64,000 nucleotides of DNA, from contig BDSI01000033.1 of assembly GCA_003117195.1 (NCBI GenBank), positions 310,001 through 374,000 of the forward strand, in the 5' to 3' direction. This DNA comes from Eudorina sp. 2006-703-Eu-15 (Eukaryota; Chlorophyta; Chlorophyceae; Chlamydomonadales; Volvocaceae). A program made the translations under genes and the position numbers. Position 1 is the stretch's first letter; every line of letters starts with the position of its first letter. The notes beneath the pieces are model-generated. The model worked only from the letters and a program-made list of their open reading frames with translations, searched no databases and was not told the origin of the DNA. Shown one piece after another: positions 34,397 through 46,300 of this stretch.

Positions 34397-37300
34397 CGGG
34401 CTAGTTCTCTTTAACACACACACACACACACACCTCTGGGCGGTTCTGGGTGGGTTCCTCATGAAACCCCCACACGCCCTCCCCCCGCTCCCCCCGGGGG
34501 ACCTCACCTGTTGGTCCAGCACCTGCAGGCGGGGGCACTTGGCCAGCACCATCGCCCGGTACGAGTTCTTGCGGCTGATGGGGTTGCCCGCCAGGGTCAG
34601 CTCCAGGAGGGCCGTCAGCGCGGTGAGGCGCTCCAGGTCGGTGGGCTCGGAGATGCGGTTGGAGCCCACGTGGAGGGCCTTATGCGCGGGGGGAGGGGGC
34701 GGGGAGGTTGGCAGGGAGGGAGCGGCAGGGAGGGGGGGGGAGGAGGGAGGGAGGGAGGGAGGGAGGGAGGGGAGGGGGCGCCACGATTCAAACGGCTCTT
34801 GGGTATGTGTGAGTGTGTTATTTAGGCAGGCAGAACAGGTGTGCGTGATATGCGAGGGGCCGATCGGCGCCCGATAGTTTGCCCGTATGCGTATATAGTA
34901 TACCCATTGCCCGAGCCCTAAAAGGAAAAGAAGGCTGCGGTGTCGGAAGAGCGCTGTTGATGTTTGGCGCGCTTTCGCGCGCTCGGAATACTACCAGCTG
35001 GTGCGGGTCGGCTGCCTTGGCCACGCGGACTCACACCACAATGCCGTCCGTGCGTGCGTGCGATCCTCGCGTTGTTATCGCAATGTACCCACCTGCAAGC
35101 AAAATGCCGTGAAGTCAGCACCGCCGAAGACGATCCGAACGATGCGGAATAACGTAATTGTGTGTGCGAGCGAAAAAGCGTGCATGCCAAGGCAGCAAAG
35201 GGGATAGAATGCGGCGTCATTGATGCATAAGTAGAGCGGGAAGGGTCGTACGGCATGCGAATAACGACAGTTGGGCAAGGGTAAATGAAACAGGCAAGGC
35301 GATAGGCAAAGCAGGTAAGGCAATATGCGATTAGCAGGCAAGTTTATTGTTAATGATGTGCACGAGTGAGAGTGGCAGTTGACATGGAGAGTGCGGTGCG
35401 ATAGGTTGACGGTCGTGACAATACAAATGTACAGGATGACAAACAAGCATGGACAAATGTGCAGAGATGTGTGAGTGTGTGTGTTTAACAAGAAGCCCAC
35501 CCGTAACCGCCCAGTTTGTGTGTGAGGGGGGGGTAGGAGGGGTGGGGGGAGGGATCCGCACAGGTCCCAAACCCTAAGGGCCCACCCACCCCAGCCTCAG
35601 GAAACATCATGCTCTGCGCAACCCGCATCCCCACCCCTAGGGATGGCCCTGCACACACACCCCTCCCGCTCCCAAGCGCGACACCCCCCCCCCAGGTCGC
35701 GGCACACACCTGCAACGTTCTCGACACGGGGTAGAAGCCGTGCAGGCTGCGCAGTCCGTTCTCCTCCAGCCTCAGCTCCCGCAGGCGGGGCAGCCCGTTG
35801 AGGGCGTCCATGTCGATGTAGCGGATGCGGTTGCGGTCCAGGACCAGCTCCTGGGGTGGGTGGGTGGGGGGGGGGGGGTAGGAGGGGGCCAGGGGGTCGG
35901 GCCGTTAAGGAGGAAAACCGACCGCGGGGCTTTCAGGGGACCGGGGGTCGAGGGCCGGGGGTCGGGGGGCGGGGGTCGGGGTTAAATTGACAAAGGAATA
36001 AACCCGAAGAACGAACCCGGGCACACCCAAGGGGGTCGGGGTGACTTGTCGCGCTTTCGCTTTTGGTTGACCGCAAAGGGTGGGCCGGCGGACATGGGGG
36101 GGGGGACGGAAGGGGAGCCCTTGGGGAGGTGGTCGCGGGACGGAGGGATTAGGGTTAAGAAGAAACAGCCCAGACACACCCAGCCCGGCGGCGGTTAGGG
36201 GTTGGGTGAAGCTCGAGGAGGGAGGGGAGAGGGAGGGGGGAAGGGAGGAAAGGCAGGAGGGGCGGGGCGGGGTGGAGGGGGGTGCGCAAAGGAAACCCGC
36301 GCGGGGGGGGAGGGGGGGAAAGCGGAGGCGACCGCGCTGCCCACCCACCCGGCGGCGGTAGGCCGCCTCACTCGTTGCTCAGCGGCACGTGCAGCTGAAA
36401 CGGCGGAGTGGCGGTTCGCTTCACCCCCCCAGTCGGTATACCCCTTCCCCTCCGCCTATAAGGAACAGCCGTCGATGAGCCGTCCGTACCCCGCCACGTT
36501 CCCACACGCCTCACGCCTCTACCCCCGACCGTCTTTCCTTCTCCCCCCCCCCCCCATGTCCCTTTCCTCCCCTCGCCCCCCGGGCAACGAGCCCGCCCGC
36601 CCGCCCGGCTTGCCCTCCGGCCCGCCCGCCCGCCCGCCCGGCAGTGTTGACCCACCTGCAGGTTGACCAGCCCGTCCAGCCCCTCTATCCGGGTGATGTC
36701 GTTGCCCTGCAGGAACAGGCTCCGGAGCCCGGTGAGGCCCCCCAGCTGCAGGGAAGGGATGGCGGACACCTGGTTGCCGCCCAGCTGGAGGACCTGAGGG
36801 CGGTGGGGGGGGCAGGGGGGGGGGCAGGGGGTGTGGCAGGGGGGCCGGGGGGTGTCTTTGTTGACATTGAGGGGGGCAGGGGGGGTGAGGGGCGGTGGTG
36901 GGGGCAGGGGGGAGGGGGGGGTCGCTGTCGATGATGACATTTTGGGGGGGGGGGTACCGCTCGAGTAAATTTGAAAAAGATTATTGGGATAGCGAATCTG
37001 GGAATGCTTGATACTCAAACGACAGAGGCTCTGTGAGAGACATGTGTGCTTGGAAGTGCACCCATCCGACCCGGGGGCCGGGGAGCGGCGCTAACCACAA
37101 ACCGCCAACTGTACAAGGGTGCCGCTGTGCCGGCGCCCTGTGCGGGGACCCCCCGCTCCTCCTCCCCCCCCTCCCCGCCCTCCCTCCCCCCTCCGACCTG
37201 CAGGCTGGGGAAGGGCTCCAGCTGCAGCGGCGCCCCCAGCGGCTGCCCCGCCGCCTGCTGCCGGGCCGCCAGCGCCCGCACCAGGTCGGTGTTGCGCTCC

Positions 37301-40300
37301 AGCATGCGCGGGGCGCTGAAGCTGCACTCCTCACCCAGCCGGTTGCTGTTGAGGCGGAGCACGATCAGGTGCCGCAGGAGGGCCAGGGCTGCGGAGGAGG
37401 ATGGGGGGAGGCGGGCCGCGGGTGGCGTGCGGGGTTTGGGGGGGCGGGGGACCGCTAGGGACCGCTTGTGCGGCTGCACCCGCGACCCCCTGGCCCTCGC
37501 AGCCGCTCAAGGGGCGGGGGGCCGGGTAAAGCCTCCCCTCCCTCCCTTCCTGCCCCCCTTCCCTCCCGGGTACAGTCCTCTCCTCACCGGACCGCTCGCT
37601 CTGACAGCCAGCGCAGTCCATCCATCGTTGCCTACCATATCCTTTTTCCCCAACCCTTCCTCCGCCCCCTCCCCCCCTCCCTCCCTCCCCCCCTCCCTCC
37701 CTCCCTTCCCCCCTTCCGCCCCCTCCCCTCCCTCCCCCTAACCCCCCTACCCGACACATCCGTCAGCAGGTTGTTGTCCAGGTTGAGCTCCTGCAGCCCC
37801 TCCAGGTCCTCCATCAGGAACACCACCCCCACATCGCGGATCCTCAGACCGCTGCAGTCCAGGTCCCGGATGCGGTCAAACAGCCGGTGCCCCAGCCGCT
37901 CCTCCAGGAAGTCCGCAGTCAGCCGACCCGCGTACTTGTTCTTGGCGGCCGCCTGCTCCGCGGCGCTCACCGCCACACCGTCCAGCACCTGGGTGTGTGT
38001 GTGGGGGGGGGGAGGGGGAGGAGGGGGGAAGGGTTGAAGGGTGGGGGGTTGAGAGAGGTGTAAGGGAGCAGGTGGCAGTGTGGGATGCGGGATGGCGGGG
38101 GGGGAGTATAAGAACCCTCCTCCCCTCGAGGTGTGTGTGTGGGGGGAGGGGAGGGAGACAGATTCAGTGCGCAGGCGGAATCACCCACCTTGAGTTTGCG
38201 GACGTGGAAGATGACGTAGAGTCGGTAGTCGTCCGCCACCGCTGCCGCCGCGGCCGCCGCCGCCACGGACGCGCCCGCGCCCGCCTGCGCGCCGGAAGGG
38301 CCCGCTGCGGCGGCGGCCGCGCCGCCCGCGGCGGCGGCGGCGGCTGCGCCCGACGCTGCGGCGGCGGCGGCGGCGGCGGCCGCCGCCGACGCGAGGCTGC
38401 CCGCCAGCGGGTTCCCCGCCAGGTCAAGGATGATGAGTTTGGGCATGTCGCGCAGCCGCTGCACCTCTCGAAGCTCCGAAACCCGGTTGTTGCCTGGTGG
38501 GGCAATGCGGCGGCTCAGGTGGGCTCCTCGCTAAACACACACACACACACACGCGCGCACTCTAAGCACACCCCGGGGGAGGGGAGGGGAGGGGGGAAAT
38601 GCGTTGAGGGGCGACAGCGCTTCCCGGTCTCTCACCGTTAGGCCTGACCTCCCTTCTTCTTCCCTTCCCCCCACCCCGCCCCCCGCACATACACCCCCAC
38701 ACATACACCCGCCCCCCCACCTTCCCCCTTTGTCATTAAAGACAATCAAACCCCCTCCCCACCCCAATTTCCTATACCTTCCCCACCCCCACCTCCCCGA
38801 AACCCCGCTCCCCCAACCCTCACCTCCCGAACCCGCACCCACCCGCGTACAGCTCCAGCAGGTTGGTGAGCTTCTCCGACCCCGCCAACGTGGCCAGCTC
38901 GTTGTCCTCCACACTCAGCTGGATGAGGCCCGTGAGGCCCGCCAGCGCGTCCAGGGAGGCCAGCCGGTTCTGCCCCAGCTGCAGCTTCCGCAGCCGCGTG
39001 AGGCCGCCCAGCCCCACCAGGCTACTCACGCGGTTGGCCTCCAGGCTGAGCTCCTCCAGGGCGCGACAGCCCTCGATGCCCTCCAGGCTGCTGATTTCGT
39101 TGTCGGCCAGGCTGGAAAGAAAGGGGGGGAGGGGGATTTGAAGGGGGGGGAAGAAGGAAGGGAAAGAGAAACCGAACCCAGGAAAACGAACCCGGTCGAG
39201 GGGGTGGGCTGTGGGTGGGTGGGGGAGGGGGTTCGTAGAAAATTGGTAAAATGGGGGGGGGGGTTCAGACGGTGTATTTTCGGGTTGGGTTGGGTTGGTG
39301 GTGGAGGGGGCGGGGGAAATAGGAATGTGGCAGGCACGGGGGGCTATAGACCATTGGTAGACATATTGAAACATGCACTGCTGCCAGAGCAAATACACAT
39401 TTGGGGAGGGGGGGACGCCAAGAGGCTTGGGCGGTGTGTGTTGAGGTCGATCCCCGCGTCATTCCCTGGGCCGCACCCGCTACCTCCCCGCCCGGCCCCC
39501 CCCTCCCCCGCTGTCCCCCTCCCCTCCCCCCTTCCCCCCCTACCGCACCTGGCTCTCCTCAGTGAGGTCAGGGTGGCCAGCTGCTGCAGCCGCCGGATGT
39601 GCATTCGCTCCAGGGACAGGTCCGTGATGGCGGCGGGGTCGGTGGGCCGTGCGGCATCTGCCCGGGGAGGGGGAGGGGTATAGGACATTGGTAGACATTT
39701 GCAAATTGCGCTTCTGCCAGAGCGACGGTGGGTGAGGGGGCGGGGGAAGGGGGAAGGGGGGGGCCAGCGGGCGCCCCAGAGAAGGGAACGCGAGCAGTAC
39801 GACATGCACACACGCAGTCCCAAAGATGCAGTCACTGTCCGTTTGTCACCGAATGTACGACACACGCGGCTCAGTTGTAGCTGTCCTGTGGTTTGCTCTA
39901 GAGCTCTACACTTGGTATCGGCCCACGGCCCCAGCCCCGGCCCGGCCCCGGCCCCGCCCAGCCCCAGCCCCAGCCCCAGCCCCAGCCCCAGCCCCAGCCC
40001 TGCCCCAGCCCCAGCCCCAGCCGCGGCCCCAGCCCCAGCCCCAGCCCCAGCCCCAGCCCCAGCCCCAGCCCCAGCCCCAGCCCAGCCCAGCCCCAGCCCC
40101 AGCCCCAGCCCCAGCCCCGCCCCAGCCCCGCCCCCCCCGCCCCAGCCGCCAGCCCCAGCCCCAGCCCCAGCCCCAGCCCCAGCCCCAGCCCCAGCCCCAG
40201 CCCAGCCCCAGCCCCAGCCCCAGCCCCAGCCCCAGCCCCAGCCCAGCCCCAGCCCCAGCCCCCCCCCCCCCCCCCCCAGCCCCAGCCCCAGCCCCAGCCC

Positions 40301-43300
40301 AGCCCCAGCCCCAGCCCCAGCCGCGGCCCAGCCCCAGCCCCAGCCCCAGCCCCAGCCCCAGCCCCAGCCCCAGCCCCAGCCCCAGCCCCAGCCCCAGCCC
40401 CAGCCCCAGCCCCAGCCCCTGCCCTGCCCCTGCCCCAGCCCCAGCCCCAGCCCCAGCCCCAGCCCCAGCCCCAGCCCTGCCCAGCCCCAGCCCCTGCCCC
40501 AGCCCCTGCCCCAGCCCCAGCCCCAGCCCCAGCCCAGCCGCGGCCCCAGCCCCAGCCGCGGCCGCAGCCCCAGCCCCAGCCCCAGCCCCAGCCCCAGCCC
40601 CAGCCCCAGCCCCAGCCCCAGCCCAGCCCCAGCCCCAGCCCCAGCCCCTGCCCCAGCCCCAGCCCCAGCCCCAGCCCCAGCCCAGCCCCAGCCCCAGCCC
40701 CAGCCCCAGCCCCAGCCCAGCCCCAGCCCCAGCCCCTGCCCTGCCCCAGCCCCAGCCCCAGCCCCAGCCCCTGCCCAGCCCAGCCCCAGCCCCAGCCGCG
40801 GCCTCGGCAGCTTTGAATCCCCCCAGACCCCGCGGAGGGGCTGGTGCGCCCCGTGGCGGAGCTGTTCGTGCCTCGGGCTACAAGCCCCCCCCGCCCCCAC
40901 CGACCTGCTTTCCCCCGCCCCGTCCATACATCGGGCGCCCCTCCCCTCCCGCGGCCCAAACCTTTCCCTTCCTTCCCCCAACCGCAACTCCGACACCCCG
41001 GTTCCCCACAACCCACATAAGTTCCAAACCCATACCTGACGTAATCCCCCTCACCCAACCCCCCACCCGCCCCCACCCTCGACCCACCCGCCAGGCTGCA
41101 GTTCCCCCGGGCCGCCACGGCCCCGTGCTCCAAAACCATGGGCAGGGTCACCGCCCCGGCGTGCTCTCCGAAGCGCTCCTTCTCCTCCGCACCCACCAGC
41201 CGCCCGTCGAACCTGCGGGAGGGGGGGGGGGCAGGCGGGGGCGGGAGCGCGCGGGTGGGGGGGCAGGTTGGGGAGGTGCGGGAGGGCTTGGGGGGGGGGG
41301 ACTTTGGGGGGAACTTGGACGACATATTCAAAACTGGTGGGGGGCGGGCATCACTGGTTCCCCGCCTCACCCCTCATAGGCCACCCCGCCTGGGCCCCCA
41401 CCCCCTGGGGCAGCAACAGCAACCAACTCATCACCACAGCACCCTCCACCCTCGCACCCTCCACCCCCACCTCTCCACCCTCCACCCCCCCGCCCCCACC
41501 TCTCCAGGCGCTTCAGCTTCCTCAGAGTGGTGGACCGGTAGGCCTTGTCGTGGCAGATGGGGTTGTCCCGCAGGTCCAGCACCACCAGCTGCGGACTGTA
41601 CTTCTTCATGTTGTACAGCTCCTGAAGTACGGCAGCCGTGACGTGACAGCCCGAGGTCGTCCGGCGCGCCAGGGGCCGAAGAGTGTGTGTGTGTGTGTGT
41701 GTGTGGCGGGGTGTGGGGGTGGGGGGTGTTGTGTGGGATGGGGGCCCCGGAGCGGAGAGTTGCGGCACCGAGTCAAGGGGTCGGGGATCTAGCGTTGTGT
41801 TGGGCGCATCGGAGGGTGGTCCGATTCGCAGCATCAGGGGTCGGGCGCCGGTGGGACGGGTGGCGGCGGCGGCGGCGGCGGCGGCTGAGGTCCCCGCGGC
41901 AGGGACGAGCCCCCCGTGGCAACGTCAGGGGGCCAAGAGGGGCCCCTGCACCTCGTTGCACATGGAGGCATCCCCCCACCCTTACCTCGAGCTTGAGCAC
42001 CTGGTTACTGGAGAGGTCCAGGTGGGTGAGGTTGTAGAGCCCCTTGAGGGAGGCCTCCACCTGGGGGTGGGGGTGGGGGCCGGGGGGAGGGGGCAGGGCC
42101 GGCGGAAGGGGGTGGGACAGGGGGCAACACCGGTTCCGGGTTGGGCCCTCAGCTCCGGAGGGCGGAGGCGGAACCCTGGCCTGAGGCCCCACCGGGGTGC
42201 CTGCGCCATTCCATCTACATCCCCGAATTGGGGCGCGGAACCTCCTCTTCCTGCACCCGCCGGCTGCCCCCTCCCCTCCCCTCCCGCCTCCCCTCCCCTT
42301 TCCCGCCTCCCCTCCCCCCTCCCGCCTCCCTCCCCTTTCCCGCCTCCCCTCCCCCCTCCCGCCTCCCCTCCCCCCTCCCGCCTCCCCTCCCCCTCCCGCC
42401 TCCCCCCCCCCTGCCGCCTCCTCTTCCCCCTCCCCTCCCCCCCGCCTCCCGTCTCCCCACCTTCCGAATGCTGTTGTGCCCCAGGTCCAGCACCCTCAGC
42501 TGCGCCAGCCCCTCCAGCCCCTCCAGCCGCGACAGCTCGTTGTAGCACAGCACCAGCACCTGCAGGCTGCGAAGACCCACCAGCGACTCCATCTTGCGGA
42601 GCCCCGAGTTGTGGAGGTCCAGACGGACCACACCGGTCAGGGGGATGCCGCCGACAGCCCTGGGGGGGGGGGGAGTTAAGGGGGGAGGGAGGGGTGTGGC
42701 GGGAGGGGTGTGGGTTAAGGGGGCGTGTTTGGGTGGGTGGGGAGGGAGGAAGGGAAAGTTCGGGGGTTGTGAGAGGCGAGAGGTGCTTCTTGGCAGCTTC
42801 GCTGTCTCCAACTGACGTGGGGTGTGTGGGGGTGTGAGAGGCGAGGGCCGCAGGGGGTGCTGCAGCCCTTCGGGATACGAAGGGCTCTCTCACGAGCGGC
42901 CCCCTCCCAACCCCCGCCCCGTCCGGGTTCAGCAATGGAGTGCCGAGGCGAGGAGCGGGGCAGGGGTGTCACTGCCCCCCCCTGTGGAGACCCGGTACAG
43001 TCCAACTCCTCCCCTCCACTCCCCTGCCGCCCCCCCCGGGCCCCACTTGCTGATGGCCTCCTCCGTAAGTCTGTAGCTCTTGGACCCGGGCTGCAGCGCC
43101 GGAGGGGCCGCCACCAGCCGCTGCGCCTCCTCCTCCTCGGCCGCCAGACCGCAGCGCAGCAGGGAGGGGTCCGCCTGCAGAGCCAGCCACCCCAGCATCG
43201 GCCGGGCCAGGGGCCTGGGGGTGGGGGGTACGGGACCGCACAAGGCGGGTGGGGGCGTGGGCGTGGGGTTGGGGTTGGGTATAGGACATTGGTAGACATG

Positions 43301-46300
43301 TTCAAACTGCATGGGCGCGGGGGTGGGGTGGTTCGGGTGCGGTTAATCCTCGCCCTTCCCCACATCCTCCCCCTCCCCCTCTTTGTCAGTAAAGGCAGCG
43401 AAGTCGCGAAAAAATCACCGATTGTGCAGTCGTTGTCCGGTTGGCCGACGCAGCTCCCCCTCCCCTCCCTCTCCTCGGGACCCACCGGATGTCCGCGTCT
43501 AAGGAGTCAAGGATGGCCTGGTGGGTGGCGGCGAACTGACCCGTGGGTCCGCCGACGAGGCCGCCGCTGCCGCCCGGCCCCGCCCCCGCGGCCGGTCCCC
43601 CGCACAGCTGCAGGTCCAGTGCCATGAGGGAGCTGCCGCCGGCGGCCAGGGCGGCGGTGGCGGCGGTGGCGGCAGCGACGGTGGCGGGCGACGGCGGCGG
43701 CGCCAGGGGGCTGGTGGCCAAGGTGTCGTACGAGAACTCCACGAGGTACTCGGGCAGGATCAACACGTTGTTGAAGTGGTACCTGGCGGGTGTGTGTGGG
43801 GGGGGAAGGGAGGGTTGGTGCTGCCTTTATTGACATAAGGGGAGGAAAGGAGGGAGGTGATGGTAGTGGAGCCGGTGGGGCTGGGGCTGGATGGCAGATT
43901 GGGGAGAGCCTCACAGTCGTTGGGTTTCGGGTGGGGTGGGGCTGTGCAATGTCAAACTGGAGCACGAACAGAATCGGAGATTGGGGCCCCCACTGCCGTT
44001 CTGTGGCATTCCCCGTTCGGCCCCTGCGCCCTCCCCCTGTCCCCCCACCTCTCCCCCTCTTTCCCCCCCTCCCCTCCCCCCCCCTCCCTCCCCTCCCCAC
44101 CTCTCCCCCTCTTTCCCCCCCTCCCTCCCCCTCCCTCCCCCCTCCCCTCCCCCCTCCCCTCCCCCCTCCCCTCCCCTCCCCTTCCCCCTCCCCTCCCCTT
44201 CCCCCCTCCCCTCCCTTCCCCCTCCCCTCCCCTTCCCCCCTCCCCTCCCCTTCCCCCTCCCTCCCCTTCCCCCTCCCCTCCCCTTCCCCCTCCCCTCCCC
44301 TTCCCCCCTCCCCTCCCCTTCCCCCTCCCCTCCCCTTCCCCCTCCCCTCCCCTTCCCCCTCCCCTCCCTTCCCCCTCCCCTCCCCGCCCCCCCCCTCACC
44401 AGAGCTTCTGCCGCATATCCCCCGGCCGCACCCGGTACACGGCGTCCGTGTCGGGCCAGGAGGAACCCGCCACCCGGTACCCGCCCTCCACCATGGCACT
44501 GTACGACAATTTGCCGTCCTTGCCGTACAGTTTCGTGGGCAGCCCCGCGGAGACGTTCACCGAGAGGTCCTGGGGGCGGCATCGGGCGGGCCGGGGAAGG
44601 GGAGGGGAGGGGGAGGGCAGGGGGCAGGGGGGAGAATAGGAAATCGGTGGGCATTTCACAAACTGCTGCTACTGCTGGGGAGAGGGGGGGCGGGGAGGGC
44701 GGCAGGGGCGAAGGCCGCAGGGGGAGGAGGGGGCGGAGAAGGGTGGATCAGGGACCGACACCCGCTGCAAGCGCGTCATCTCCCTTGTGCGAAATTTTCC
44801 CTCGGCCATTCCCTCCTCATAATCCTCCATGGCCGTGGTTCGCGCCCTCCTCGCCATCCGTCCCGGACCCAAGGGACGCAGCGCCCCGGGGGGCGCCAAA
44901 CCCACACCCGCCCCACCACTCCAGCGCCGGCCCCTCCCCCGTCGCCCCGTACACCCACACCCACGTACATGCGCCGTACGGCCCAGGTAGGCCCGTACGA
45001 TCATGAAGCGGCCGCGACATCGCCCGCCGTCCGCGCTGCCACCTGCGCCGCCGCCGCCGCCGCCGCCACGGGCCCCCGCCGCCGCGGCGGCCGAGCTCTG
45101 ATTCCCGTTCCCGTTCCCGTTGCTGCTGCTGCTCGGGCCCCCCGCCGCCGCCCCCGCGGGGTCCAGCGCCGCCGCCAGCCTCAGTCGATCTGCCAGGTAG
45201 ACCGTACTCGCCAGCACCACCGCCCCATCTAGACCCTGGAGGGGTGTGTGTGTGTGCGGGGGGGCGGGGGGGGAGAGGAGAGGACACGGCGCAACTCGCC
45301 AGGGGGCCAGGCAGGGAAGCCCAGCTTCGGATTATTTGATTCCGATTCCAAATTCCGAATCCGATTCCGCGTTGCTCTGTCACAGACTTTAAAACCGGTT
45401 TCGGGGCCCGGACTCGGAGCCCGGACAAGACGGTTCCGGGGGTCTTCGAGCTCGGGTTGGGTTCCGGAGCAGGGTCGGCGGCCACTCCCCGGGTCGACAA
45501 CCGCCACCCCACATGTTCCACGTCCCATCCGCTACCCCTCCCCCCATCCCACCGCCCCAAAATAGGAAGACACACACACACACAGGTTTTGGTAAGTATC
45601 CGGGCCTGGGCGGTTATGGGTGGGCTTCTTGTTAAACACACACACAAACACACACACAGCTCTCCTTTTGTCGTGCACTGTTTGGCGTTGCTCTGTCCCC
45701 CTTGCATCGTACGCACCCCTGCTCTGCCTGCCAGAGAAACACACAGCCCTCCTCTAGGCCACGTACACAAAACACACACACACACCGCCGCCGCCGTCTC
45801 AGTCGTCGGTTGCATTGCTGGACACGGTTCTGCTTATTCGCGGCTCAGCTTTCCTCCTTGCTAACACCCCGCCGCCCCCCTCTCCTCCCCGCCACACGGC
45901 AGCCAGGAGTCCACCTCCCCACCCCCTTGGCCCCTTCCCCACATACGCCTCCGGGGCGCCCCTGCCCTTGAGCCAATCAAGACAGCGATACCGCAGCAGA
46001 GCTACACCTCCCCCCCCTCTTCCCACCGCTTTGCCCCCCCCCGCCCCCACCCCCCCCCACACACACACACCGCCGGGTTGCATTTCTAAACCCGCCGCCC
46101 ACCTGCGCCGCCATCTGCTCCGGCTCTGGCAGCCCCTCCTCCACCGTCAGGTCCAGCAGTCCGGGCAGCGCGGGGTGCTCCCCCAGGAACAGGTACTCCA
46201 TGGCCCGCTTGTGGGAGGGGTCGGCGGTGTCGATGGACAGGGACGACAGAGCCGAGTCGAAACGGCTGCGGAGCCACCGGTTGTGGATGCTGCGAGCCGG

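Noticed and set aside
39699..41379. Open frames of over 400 residues, both strands, rich in Pro/Ala/Ser/Gln or Gly/Ala/Trp
   Set aside because: They arise from the stop-free CCCCAG array; on the minus strand the region is an LRRC9 intron bounded by exons that join in frame.
43790..45232. 480-residue plus-strand frame rich in Pro/Ser/Leu
   Set aside because: It is the complement of a polypyrimidine minisatellite intron and of LRRC9 exons 13 and 12; no family features.
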